A stretch of 64,000 bases of DNA from Gammaproteobacteria bacterium (GTDB taxonomy: Bacteria > Pseudomonadota > Gammaproteobacteria > Steroidobacterales > Woeseiaceae), in contig JAHEGH010000006.1 in the NCBI GenBank assembly GCA_024639825.1, positions 1 to 64,000 on the forward strand. The letters run 5' to 3'. Of this stretch, positions 56,001 through 63,919 are shown piece after piece. The notes below the pieces were generated by a model. The model did not search any database. It worked only from the letters and a program-made list of their open reading frames with translations, and was not told the DNA's origin. How positions within the stretch are numbered: the first letter of the stretch is position 1; the number at the start of each line of letters is the position of its first letter. The position numbers were made by a program, and so were the translations under genes.

Positions 56001-56229
56001 GCCGCGTTTGTACGTCAATCGCGACGATTTCGAAGCGCAACAGGACAATGCGTTCATGATTTTCCACGATAGCGACGGGTGGGCAATCGAGGCACGCTTC
56101 GATGGTGCCACCAGGCACCTTGAACTCAACGACACGCAGGACGACCCGGATATGCAGCAGACTGCGATGTACACGATACTGAAAGGCGTGCAGCAATCGA
56201 TGCCATTCCTGCCGATGGGCGAGGCGTGA
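53014..56229 (+). CDS. ygfK: YgfK-like putative selenate reductase / flavin Fe-S oxidoreductase
   Basis: A 1071-residue oxidoreductase. A dihydropyrimidine-dehydrogenase-like TIM barrel (1 to ~420) is followed by an Fe-S segment (APCVDVCPLDQ, GRICDHLCEQAC), FAD motif IIGAGPGGLSAA (~535), NAD(P) motif IIGAGDTAMDCAR (~665) and C-terminal clusters CLDCHTYCSICVGVCP and CNECGNCTTFCP (~935-985). This is the YgfK order. It is ~40 residues longer than E. coli YgfK (1032), explained by a repeat-derived insert at ~840-890 (separate entry). In the purine cluster YgfK is thought to reduce an intermediate. First gene of the operon. Confidence 0.92.
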   Translation: MSDLFRPISVDQLAKWLFTELDDQNSAFGIPKPFFFVPDLQARYRIQVFGQSLDTPFGPAAGPHSQMAQNIVAAWLCGARYIELKTVQTLDELDVSKPCIDMEDEGYNVEWSQELKVHESFEEYLRAWVLIHALHHKLGYPGDTPVLFNLSVGYDLAGIRQPNMQWFLDNIADCSARKAEIIDAVAHDYPAVRDIDIPDRISDNVTLSTMHGCPPDEIEGICTYLLQERRLHTLVKCNPTLLGPSRVRRIINRDLGFGDVVVPDIAFEHDLKYDAAVPMLRRLQTVAKDNGLEFGVKLSNTLEVENRREVFDPAEKMMYLSGRPLHAVTVQLAATLAAEFNGTLPMSFSAGASCYNAANLLEAGMQTVTVCSDLLKTGGYLRLLDYIKAAEDVSIDPEAALDNLQRYADEVVIDSDNMKSEFVTSGSKTSRKLDPFDCIKAPCVDVCPLDQKVPQYMAEVRRDHIAAAQHIVHADNPLPCTLGRICDHLCEQACVRTHLDEPVAIRDIKRFIVDRERITKSAPAAEPSQRKVAIIGAGPGGLSAAIELARGGCQVEVFEEQAYAGGMVGGVVPEYRLPRAVFAQDFAVLEELGVRIHFNTRVGRDLTLSQLRDDGFTDIVIMAGAQLGKTLALEGADSDGVVDALQFLRQSKEQQTLDIGKHVSIIGAGDTAMDCARVAWRLGDRKVTLIYRRTIDQMPADREEITQLLEEGIEVLELARPERLVVENRRLQAVRCKPMQLSDDRDDSGRRIAVDGPDADFDMPVDTLILAISQHAVLDFLEDEPIALNDRGYIKVNAETFETSIPGIYAGGDVANDGPATIVKAAAAGKAIASSILNKKGTVTLSDKGTVTFYEKGTSTFDPGEKVTEKVTVPQLKSGEKVTVPRLPLMAEMLRRRSRRERRIRAPQRRVAERQNFNEVMLTYTPEQARTEAGRCLDCHTYCSICVGVCPNLALFTYETDQCDQHYQVAVLADFCNECGNCTTFCPTSGAPYRDKPRLYVNRDDFEAQQDNAFMIFHDSDGWAIEARFDGATRHLELNDTQDDPDMQQTAMYTILKGVQQSMPFLPMGEA
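55531..55669 (+). repeat. REP-like repeat cluster translated in frame within ygfK
   Basis: Forward copies of GGGGACAGTCACCTT sit at 55531-55547 and 55555-55571, with a degenerate one at 55577-55596. Inverted copies AAGGTGACTGTCCCCC are at 55619-55636 and 55652-55669, with a partial at 55607-55617. The sequence is read as KGTVTLSDKGTVTF...EKVTVPQ...EKVTVPR without a stop, between the NAD(P) domain and the C-terminal Fe-S domain. The core GGGGACA..CACC resembles the array at 28216-28358. Confidence 0.85.
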
Positions 56230-56230
56230 C

Positions 56231-57553
56231 ATGAAATCGCTGTTAATTACCAACGGACATCTCGTCACGCTCGACAGGCAAAACCGCTTCATAGAGAACG
56301 GCAGCATTCTCGTTGAAGGCAACCACATCATCGATGTTGGGCAATTTCCCGCTGACAAGTACAAGGCAGACCGCAGCATTGATGCCCGGGGCAGCCTGGT
56401 CATGCCCGGGCTGATCAACGCCCACCACCACCTCTACTCAACGTTCGCTCGCGGCTTCACGCCGCCAGGGCCGCCGCCTGCGAATTTTGAAGAAACGCTG
56501 AAGAACCTCTGGTGGAAGCTGGATAAGGCCCTCGATGAGGAAGACGTCTACTACTCGGCTCTGCTCGCGATCATGCATGCGGCCCGTGCGGGCTGCACGA
56601 CGATCATTGATCACCATGCCTCACCGTCCTGTGTGGATGGCAGCCTCGACCAGGTCGAACGCGCATTCCGCGATGTCGGCCTGAGCGGCTGCCTGAGTTA
56701 CGAGGTTTCGGACCGCAATAAACTCGGCGAAGGCATCGAGGAAAACGCACGCTTCATCCGCAAATGCCAGGACTCGCACGATGACCAGATGACTGCCCTG
56801 TTCGGCCTGCATGCACTGCTGACTCTCGGCACCCGAACGCTCGACCGCTGCGCCGAAGTGGCGCATTCGCTCGATGCGGGCTTCCACGTGCACGCAGCGG
56901 AAGACGAGATCGACGTCAAAACGACCATGGACAAATACGGTCGTGGCGTCATGGACCGCTTCCTCGACTTCGGCATCGCCGGCTCCAAAACGATTTTTGT
57001 ACACGGTGTCCACTTCGCATCCCGCGAACTGGATCTATTGCGCTCCACGAACTCCATACTCGTCAACAACCCCGAATCGAATATGAACAACGGGCTTGGC
57101 GTCGCGCCTATCCTCGACATGCTCAAGCATGGCGTCCTCGTCGGCGTCGGCACCGATGGCATGTCGTCGCACATGATTTCTCAGGCGCGCGCAATGTACC
57201 TCCATCAGCGGACGTATCACCGCGACCCGACGGTGGCATTCGGCGAGGCCTGCGAGATTCTGCTGAATAATAATCGTGAGATCTGCAACCGGCTGTTCCG
57301 GGAGCCGCGCGGCATGCTCGCGACCGGCCAGCTGGCCGACATCATCATTCCCGACTATGTGCCCTTCACCCCGCTTACCGCGGAGACGTTCTACGGGCAC
57401 CTGCTGTTCGGCCTGAGCTTTACGCGGGTCCGCACGACGATCTCGCGCGGCGAGATCATCGTCGACGACGGGCGCCTGCCGCATCTCGACGAGGATGAAA
57501 TTCGCGCCAAGTGTGTCGAAAGAGCGCGCAGAATCTGGTCGAGGATTAGTTAA
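56231..57553 (+). CDS. ssnA: SsnA-type amidohydrolase / aminohydrolase
   Basis: A 440-residue metal-dependent hydrolase (E. coli SsnA has 442). Metal and substrate motifs: NAHHHLYSTFARG (HxH), IDHHASPSC, VHAAEDEIDV, the late HGVHF and GTDGMSSH. It resembles chlorohydrolase/guanine deaminase-like enzymes and probably deaminates or opens a purine-derived ring. One base separates it from ygfK. It ends just before an AT-rich repeat (57547-57576). Confidence 0.93.
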   Translation: MKSLLITNGHLVTLDRQNRFIENGSILVEGNHIIDVGQFPADKYKADRSIDARGSLVMPGLINAHHHLYSTFARGFTPPGPPPANFEETLKNLWWKLDKALDEEDVYYSALLAIMHAARAGCTTIIDHHASPSCVDGSLDQVERAFRDVGLSGCLSYEVSDRNKLGEGIEENARFIRKCQDSHDDQMTALFGLHALLTLGTRTLDRCAEVAHSLDAGFHVHAAEDEIDVKTTMDKYGRGVMDRFLDFGIAGSKTIFVHGVHFASRELDLLRSTNSILVNNPESNMNNGLGVAPILDMLKHGVLVGVGTDGMSSHMISQARAMYLHQRTYHRDPTVAFGEACEILLNNNREICNRLFREPRGMLATGQLADIIIPDYVPFTPLTAETFYGHLLFGLSFTRVRTTISRGEIIVDDGRLPHLDEDEIRAKCVERARRIWSRIS

Positions 57554-57576
57554 TAACTTCATGAAATAGTTAATAA
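57547..57576. repeat. Two direct repeats at the ssnA-ygfM junction
   Basis: TAGTTAATAA occurs at 57547-57556 and 57567-57576, spaced exactly 20 bases, in the only AT-rich gap of the operon. It could be an operator or RNA-processing site, or slippage. Confidence 0.5.
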
Positions 57577-57577
57577 A

Positions 57578-58462
57578 TTGACCTCCAACTGGCAAAACTA
57601 CTACACACCCGGCACCGTCGCCGCGGCGCTGGATATCCTGCAGCGGCACGAGGGTCGTGCGCGCGTTATCGGCGGCGGCACCGACCTGCTTGTGGAATCC
57701 CGCCGTGGCCTGCGGCGACCGCTGGAGGCCATCGTTGACGCAACCCGTATCGAGGGCCTCGACTCCATTTCGGCAGAAGACGATTACCTCGTCATCGGCT
57801 GCGGTGTTACCCACACGACCATTGTGAACGACCCCCAGATCCTTCGTTACGGCCAGTGCCTTGCCCAGAGCTGCGGCGTGATCGGCGGCCCACAGGTGCG
57901 CAACACAGGCACGCTTGCGGGTAACGTAGCCCATGCCCTGCCGGCCGGCGACGGCACCATCGGCCTGCTCGCATTGGGTGGAGAAGTCGAGGTTGCGAGC
58001 GCTGCCGGCACACGCTGGATGCCAGCCAAAGATACGTTCGAAGGCCCGGGTCGCAGCATCATCGACCGACACCGTGAAATCCTGACGAGACTGCGCTTCA
58101 AGCGGACGGCTGCAAATGAAGGCTCGGCTTTCCATCGCGTCATGCGCCCGCAGGGCCTGTGCCTCCCCATCATCTCGATGGCGACACGACTGAAGATGGA
58201 CGGTGACATCATTACGGCCGCTGGTATCAGCATGGGGCCGGTTGGGCCAGTGCCGTGGTTCGCAGAGCCGGCTGCCGAAATTCTTGTCGGCGGGCCCGCC
58301 TCCGAGGAACAGTTCAATACGGCTGCGAACGTGGCGCTTGAGAACATCTCACTGCGCACCAGCAAATACCGCGCCACCGCGGAATACCGCGAAACGATGA
58401 TTCGCACCTACCTGCCGATCATCCTTGCCACAGCAGCACGCCGCGCAGGAGCCAGGTCATGA
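57578..58462 (+). CDS. ygfM: FAD-binding subunit of molybdenum hydroxylase
   Basis: A 294-residue CoxM/XdhB-type subunit carrying FAD. Signatures are RVIGGGTDLLVESRRG and GGPQVRNTGTLAGNVAHALPAGD. It would pass electrons from the Mo/2Fe-2S subunit to NAD+ or another acceptor. The TTG at 57578 is used because it gives the family N-terminus (YYTPGTVAAALDIL), but no Shine-Dalgarno is visible. Longer than E. coli YgfM (259). ATGA-type overlap with xdhD. Confidence 0.9.
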   Translation: MTSNWQNYYTPGTVAAALDILQRHEGRARVIGGGTDLLVESRRGLRRPLEAIVDATRIEGLDSISAEDDYLVIGCGVTHTTIVNDPQILRYGQCLAQSCGVIGGPQVRNTGTLAGNVAHALPAGDGTIGLLALGGEVEVASAAGTRWMPAKDTFEGPGRSIIDRHREILTRLRFKRTAANEGSAFHRVMRPQGLCLPIISMATRLKMDGDIITAAGISMGPVGPVPWFAEPAAEILVGGPASEEQFNTAANVALENISLRTSKYRATAEYRETMIRTYLPIILATAARRAGARS

Positions 58463-61242
58463 GCCGCCTGCAGATGATCGTTAACGGCACGCCGGTGGAC
58501 ATCGAGGTTGATGAATCGCGCTACCTCTCCGATGTCCTGCGCGACGATCTGCGTCTGACGGGCACCAAAATCGGCTGCGCCGAGGCTGAGTGCGGCATTT
58601 GCACCGTCCTCGTCGAAGGTACGCCTGTCGTCAGTTGTGTCTATCCGGCGTTCAAGGCGCAAGGCCGCCACGTCGAGACTATCGAGGGCCTCGAGCAGGA
58701 TGGCCGCCTGCATGCGTTGCAGCAGGCCTTTCTCGATCACGGCGCCGTACAGTGTGGAATCTGCACGCCCGGACTCATCATGACGGCCAAGGGCCTGCTC
58801 GATCGCAAGACGGCTGCGAACGAAGCAGTGAACGAAGCCGACATCCGCGCCGCGCTTAAAGACTCCTACTGTCGCTGCACGGGCTACCAGAGCGTAATCA
58901 ACGCGATCCTGCAGGCGTCCGGTCAGGATGTGCCACCCTACCTGCCTGAGACACGAGCACCGGAAACGGAAGTAGGCAAACCGCGACCGAATCCGAACGC
59001 GCTGGCGAAAATTCGGGGCACCGCGCGCTTTACCGATGACTACCACTTCCCGGGCATGCTGTTCGCGCGCACCAAGCGTGCCCACTGCCCGCATGCACGG
59101 ATTGTCGCTATCGACGTTGCGGCTGCACGAGAACTCGACGGCGTACGGGCCGTACTGACACACGAAGATGTGCCGGGTCGCAACGCGCATGGCGTCGTCA
59201 GTATTGACTGGCCGGTCCTGTGCGGCCGCAAGGTGCGGTACGCGGGCGATGCCGTTGCGATCGTCGCAGCCGACACCGCGGAAATCGCGGCAACCGCCCT
59301 CGACCTTATTGCCGTCGAATACGAAGAAATACCTGCGGTGACGGACCCGATCGCAGCACTGCAGCCCGATGCGCCCCAGGTTCATGAGGAGCGCCCTGAC
59401 GGCAACCTTCTCAAACACATCAAGGTTGGCAAGGGCGACATCGAAGCGGGTTTCGCCGCAGCCGATGTTGTCGTGGATCTGACCTACCGCACGCCGACGA
59501 CCGAACACCTCTTTCTTGAACCCGAGTGCTCGATAGGCATCCCGGCCGGGTACAACCCATCCCGCTTCGGCGGCGTCTGCGATGCGCTGGCCAGTCGCGG
59601 TGAAACAGCACAGCACGATAAGACAACGATCTATGTCGGTAGCCAGATCCCCTACGCCGATCGAGACCAGGCCGCAGCCACTCTCGGCGTGAAACCCGAC
59701 GACGTGCGCGTCGTTGCCACACTGATGGGCGGTGGTTTCGGCGGCAAGGAAGACATTACCGGCCAGATCCACGCGGCACTGCTCGCCGAGGCAACACAGC
59801 AACCCGTCAAGATGTTGTACTCGCGCCAGGAAAGCCTGCTTGTTCACCCGAAACGCCACGCAACGATCATTCGCATGCGTACGGGTGCGACCAGTGACGG
59901 CAAACTCACAGCGGTCGAGGCCACGCTGTACGGGGACGGCGGCGCGTATGCAAGCCTTAGCGAAAAAGTACTCACACGCGCCACCACCCACGCGTCGGGC
60001 CCCTACGACGTGCCCAATGTACGCGTGGATTGTTTCGCGACGTATACGAACAATGTACCTGCCGGCGCATTTCGCGGTTTTGGAGTGACGCAAAGCTGTT
60101 TCGCCGCGGAAAGCAACATGGACATCCTGGCCGGCAAACTCGGACTCGATCCCGTCGAATTCCGCCGCCGCAACGCGCTCGACGTCGGCTCGACCACGGT
60201 GACGGGACAGGTCATGCGCGAAAGCGTCGGCCTGCTCGAGTGTATCGACAAAGTCGATACCGATATGCGGCACGGAGACTTCCGCTGGACCTGGGACGAA
60301 GGCCACAAGCGCCTGGCCTGGGGCCTGGCCGTCGGGTACAAGAACACGGGACTCGGAGGCGGTGCACCGGACAAAGCGACTGCAGAAGTCGAGGCCTGGC
60401 AGGACCCGGACAAGGGACTTGTCGCTGAGGTTCGAATCTCCTCGGCCGAGATGGGCCAGGGGCTGCCGGGCGTACTTTCAGCCTGCGCGGCCGAAGAGCT
60501 TGGCGTCCCGGCAGACAACGTCACTGTGCTACTGGGTGACACCGACGTCTGTCCTGACGGCGGTCCGACGACGGCGAGCCGCCAGACCTTTGTCAGTGGC
60601 AATGCCGCCAGGCACGCCGCACGCGATGTCGCGAGGAAACTCGCTGATGCACCAGGAACCAGGGTTGTCGCGCGGCACGAATACTGGGCACCGGCGACGC
60701 AGCCGCTCGGCACCGGGGGTGATATGCACGTTGCGTTCAGCTTCGTGGCGCAGGCGGCGCTCTGCGAAATCGACATGCGCACCGGCGAGGTCCAGGTGCG
60801 CAGGATCGTCGCCGCGCATGATGTCGGACGGGCCATCAACCCGTTGACGCTCGAAGGCCAGATCGAAGGCGGCATCGTCATGTGCATCGGCTACGCACTC
60901 ACCGAGCACTACATCCAGGAAGACGGCAAACCCTGGACCAACGTCATGGCACGCTACAAGACGCCGAGCATCACGCACGCACCACCCATTACCTCGCACA
61001 TCGTGGAACACGAACTTTCGACGGGACCGTTCGGCGCGAAAGGCATGGGCGAGCTGCCCAGCATAGTGACGGCGCCTGCCATCACTAACGCCATTTACAA
61101 CGCAACCGGCGTCCGCGTCCGCAGCCTGCCTGTCGACCAGGACACCCTGTTGCACGCCATTAACGCCGGGGCGACCGAGGTCGAACTTGGCTGGGGCGAT
61201 CGCGAATCTATCCCCACAATCGAATTCGGAGGGGAACATTGA
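58459..61242 (+). CDS. xdhD: Selenium-linked molybdenum hydroxylase (XdhD-like)
   Basis: A 927-residue purine hydroxylase. The N-terminal 2Fe-2S domain (CAEAECGICTV...C) is followed by the helical 2Fe-2S domain (CGICTPG...CRCTGYQ), then the molybdenum-binding part with MGGGFGGKEDI, GAFRGFGVTQ (~536) and the catalytic-Glu loop KGMGELPS (~862). In E. coli and clostridia the paralogue with YgfK, SsnA and YgfM is a selenium-dependent hydroxylase acting on purines. Cysteine, not selenocysteine, is encoded; selenium is added to the cofactor. Length compares with E. coli XdhD (956). Confidence 0.93.
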   Translation: MSRLQMIVNGTPVDIEVDESRYLSDVLRDDLRLTGTKIGCAEAECGICTVLVEGTPVVSCVYPAFKAQGRHVETIEGLEQDGRLHALQQAFLDHGAVQCGICTPGLIMTAKGLLDRKTAANEAVNEADIRAALKDSYCRCTGYQSVINAILQASGQDVPPYLPETRAPETEVGKPRPNPNALAKIRGTARFTDDYHFPGMLFARTKRAHCPHARIVAIDVAAARELDGVRAVLTHEDVPGRNAHGVVSIDWPVLCGRKVRYAGDAVAIVAADTAEIAATALDLIAVEYEEIPAVTDPIAALQPDAPQVHEERPDGNLLKHIKVGKGDIEAGFAAADVVVDLTYRTPTTEHLFLEPECSIGIPAGYNPSRFGGVCDALASRGETAQHDKTTIYVGSQIPYADRDQAAATLGVKPDDVRVVATLMGGGFGGKEDITGQIHAALLAEATQQPVKMLYSRQESLLVHPKRHATIIRMRTGATSDGKLTAVEATLYGDGGAYASLSEKVLTRATTHASGPYDVPNVRVDCFATYTNNVPAGAFRGFGVTQSCFAAESNMDILAGKLGLDPVEFRRRNALDVGSTTVTGQVMRESVGLLECIDKVDTDMRHGDFRWTWDEGHKRLAWGLAVGYKNTGLGGGAPDKATAEVEAWQDPDKGLVAEVRISSAEMGQGLPGVLSACAAEELGVPADNVTVLLGDTDVCPDGGPTTASRQTFVSGNAARHAARDVARKLADAPGTRVVARHEYWAPATQPLGTGGDMHVAFSFVAQAALCEIDMRTGEVQVRRIVAAHDVGRAINPLTLEGQIEGGIVMCIGYALTEHYIQEDGKPWTNVMARYKTPSITHAPPITSHIVEHELSTGPFGAKGMGELPSIVTAPAITNAIYNATGVRVRSLPVDQDTLLHAINAGATEVELGWGDRESIPTIEFGGEH

Positions 61243-62708
61243 AACTGGTACCTGAAATCCGCGAACAGGTGGTGCAGAAGAGCATCGCCCGTGCGCGAGA
61301 ACACAACATCGTCCTGCCCACGTTTGCGCAGCAAAAAAACCCGGAGCTGGTTCCCGACTCGATCAAATCGCGGCTTCAGGACGTCGGGCTGTGGGATCTT
61401 GATCCGGCCAATCTGTTTCGCATCACGTGGAAGAATGAACCTGTGGCGCACGGCGGAGGCTACGGCGAAGGCAACTGGATCGAATTTCCGTCCGCGCTGA
61501 CGGGTATCGACGCCACGGTTGTTGGCATCCTCGGCAAGTGGTTTCCGACCGGCGCACATAAAGTTGGAGCCGCGTACGGCTGCCTCGTGCCGCGGCTCGT
61601 TACCGGTGCCTTCGACCCTGACACACAAAAAGCCGTGTGGCCGTCGACGGGCAACTACTGTCGCGGCGGTGCCTATGACTGCGCCCTGCTCTCCTGCCCG
61701 GCGGTCGCCATCCTGCCAGAAGGAATGAGCCGCGAACGGTTCGAGTGGCTCGCTGCAATCGGTACTGACGAAGTCATTGCAACGCCCGGCACCGAATCGA
61801 ACGTCAAGGAAATTTACGACAAGTGCTGGGAGCTTCGCGACGAACGTGGTGACGGCATTGTCGTCTTCAACCAGTTCGAAGAATTTGGCAACGCGATCTG
61901 GCACTACCAGATGACCGGATCGATCGTCGAAGAGATCTTCCGAAACCACTATAGCGACGGACGACGTCTCTCCGGCTACGTCAGCGCCACGGGTTCGGCG
62001 GGCACAATTGCCGCGGGCGATTACCTGCGCACACAGCATCCGGACATCCGTATTGTTGCCACGGAGGCGCTGCAATGCCCAACGCTCCTGCAGTTCGGCT
62101 TTGGTGACCACCGCATTGAGGGCATTGGCGACAAACATGTGCCGTGGATCCACAACGTACGCAACACCAACTTCGTTGCCGCCGTAGACGACGAACAGAC
62201 GATGCAACTCATGCGGCTGTTCAACGAAGACGAGGGACACGCATGCCTGCGACGTGAAGGCGTTGACGACGACACGCTGGCGGCGCTCAGCCAGGTCGGC
62301 ATTTCCGGTATCTGCAATCTCGTCGCGGCCATCAAGACAGCACGCTACTACGACATGGACGGTCGCGATGTGATCTTCACGCCACTAACCGACTCCATGG
62401 AGCTGTACGCATCGCGAATGCAGGAAATGAACGCCGAGCATGGTGCTTACACAACCCACCTCGCCGACCAGCACTTCGGTCGTTACCTGCAGGGCACGAC
62501 GACCGATCATGTGCGCGAACTGGGATACGCCGACCAGAAAGCACTGCACAATTTCAAATACTTCACCTGGGTCGAGCAACAGGGCCGCAGTTCCGACGAA
62601 CTGCGCGAGCTCTGGGACCCTGATTTCTGGGGTGAAGTGTTCTCACAGGATGTCGTTGACGAATGGGATCGCCTGATCGATGCATTCAACAACGACGGAG
62701 GTTTATGA
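61239..62708 (+). CDS. Fold-type II PLP-dependent enzyme in the YgeX position
   Basis: A 489-residue PLP enzyme of the tryptophan-synthase-beta / cysteine-synthase fold. The PLP lysine is in KWFPTGAHKVGAAYG, the phosphate loop is STGNYCRGGAYD (normally STGNHG) and ATGSAGTIAAGDYL is a second glycine loop. A ~120-residue C-terminal extension (YGEL-like: MELYASRMQEMNAEHGAYTTH) is unusual. E. coli has YgeX (diaminopropionate ammonia-lyase, ~398 residues) here; this one looks different. TTG 61239 overlaps the xdhD stop and follows GGAGGGG. Confidence 0.88.
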   Translation: MKLVPEIREQVVQKSIARAREHNIVLPTFAQQKNPELVPDSIKSRLQDVGLWDLDPANLFRITWKNEPVAHGGGYGEGNWIEFPSALTGIDATVVGILGKWFPTGAHKVGAAYGCLVPRLVTGAFDPDTQKAVWPSTGNYCRGGAYDCALLSCPAVAILPEGMSRERFEWLAAIGTDEVIATPGTESNVKEIYDKCWELRDERGDGIVVFNQFEEFGNAIWHYQMTGSIVEEIFRNHYSDGRRLSGYVSATGSAGTIAAGDYLRTQHPDIRIVATEALQCPTLLQFGFGDHRIEGIGDKHVPWIHNVRNTNFVAAVDDEQTMQLMRLFNEDEGHACLRREGVDDDTLAALSQVGISGICNLVAAIKTARYYDMDGRDVIFTPLTDSMELYASRMQEMNAEHGAYTTHLADQHFGRYLQGTTTDHVRELGYADQKALHNFKYFTWVEQQGRSSDELRELWDPDFWGEVFSQDVVDEWDRLIDAFNNDGGL

Positions 62709-62709
62709 G

Positions 62710-63906
62710 ATGGATACCAGTTATTACCAGGATGCGATGGCGATAAAACCCGACCTCGTGAAATTCATGCAGGACATCATTCGCATACCCTCTTTAAGTT
62801 CCGAGGAAGGCGCCGTCATCGAACGCATCCGGGAGGAAATGCTGCGTATCGGCTACGATGAAGTCACCGTAGATCCGATGGGCAATGTCATCGGCCGGAT
62901 CGGATCGGGACCGAATGTCATTGCATTCGATGGCCATGTCGACACGGTCGACGTTGGCGATCCGGATCTCTGGGACCGCGACCCGCATTCCGGCGACATT
63001 GAGGGCGATATTCTCTATGGCCGAGGCGCCAGTGACATGAAGGGCGGCGTCGCCTCGAGCGTCTACGCCGGCGCGCTGCTGAAGAAACGCGGCATCCCCG
63101 ACAATGTGACCTTCTACGTGACCGGCACCGTTCAGGAAGAGGACTGCGACGGCCTGTGCTGGCAGTACATCGTCAATGAGGACAAGCTGCGGCCCGACCT
63201 GGTCGTGATCACCGAGCCCACGAGCCTGCGCATTTACTACGGTCATCGCGGTCGCATGGAAATGGAGGTGCGCACCTCGGGTATTTCCTGCCACGGCTCG
63301 GCTCCTGAACGGGGTGACAATGCCGTCTACAAGATGGCCGGCATCATCGCCGACATCGAAAAATTGAACGAAGAACTGGAGCCACGCGACCCGCTCGGAA
63401 AGGGGACAGTGACTATTAGCGAGATTCGCTCCACGTCACCAAGCCTGTGCGCCGTAGCTGACAGCTGCACAATCCACCTCGACCGGCGCCTCACCGTCGG
63501 CGAAACCGAAGAAACCTCGGTTGCCGAGATCCTCGCACTACCGTCGGTCAAAGCTGCGAACGCGTCGGTGACCGTGCTCGAGTACACCGTGCCCAGCCAT
63601 ACCGGCCTCACGTACCCGACCCGCAAGTACTACCCGACCTGGGAGATGCCTCCCGAAGGTGCCGAGATACAGGCCGCCATGAGGGCCCATCGCCATGCGT
63701 TTACCAGGGAGCCGGAGATCGGTCACTGGACATTCAGCACCAACGGCGTCGCCACAGCCGGTATGCATGACATACCGTCCATCGGCTTTGGCCCCGGCCA
63801 CGAGCATTTTGCACACGCGCCGAACGAGCAGACCGAGATCGAACATCTCGTCTGCTGTACCGCTTACTACACCGCCCTCGTCGACGAATTCGCGAAGGGT
63901 CTGTAA
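62710..63906 (+). CDS. ygeY: YgeY-family M20 hydrolase
   Basis: A 398-residue M20/M28-type metallohydrolase. The first metal motif is FDGHVDTVDVGD, then GRGASDMKGGVA and VQEEDCDG with the catalytic Glu, and a late HFAHAPNEQ. It matches E. coli YgeY (403), required for anaerobic purine use, where it opens or deacylates a purine-derived intermediate. ATG 62710 follows GGAGG by about 9 bases; the earlier in-frame ATG 62680 lies inside the PLP gene. Confidence 0.93.
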   Translation: MDTSYYQDAMAIKPDLVKFMQDIIRIPSLSSEEGAVIERIREEMLRIGYDEVTVDPMGNVIGRIGSGPNVIAFDGHVDTVDVGDPDLWDRDPHSGDIEGDILYGRGASDMKGGVASSVYAGALLKKRGIPDNVTFYVTGTVQEEDCDGLCWQYIVNEDKLRPDLVVITEPTSLRIYYGHRGRMEMEVRTSGISCHGSAPERGDNAVYKMAGIIADIEKLNEELEPRDPLGKGTVTISEIRSTSPSLCAVADSCTIHLDRRLTVGETEETSVAEILALPSVKAANASVTVLEYTVPSHTGLTYPTRKYYPTWEMPPEGAEIQAAMRAHRHAFTREPEIGHWTFSTNGVATAGMHDIPSIGFGPGHEHFAHAPNEQTEIEHLVCCTAYYTALVDEFAKGL

Positions 63907-63919
63907 CAGGAGACACACA

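Noticed and set aside
58408-60306. A 632-residue open frame antisense to ygfM/xdhD
   Set aside because: It is a shadow of the codon bias in the real Mo-hydroxylase gene; no domain or start site supports it. Long antisense frames over apbC (915-1916), rnfC (10330-11511), aceF (21851-23053), aceE (24340-25359), ssnA/ygfM (57035-58135) and the PLP gene (61095-62240) are rejected for the same reason.
63396-63412. GGGGACAGTGAC in ygeY, similar to the repeat core in ygfK
   Set aside because: It encodes GKGTVTISEI, which fits the conserved protein context of the family, and it has no inverted partner nearby; a chance match is more likely.
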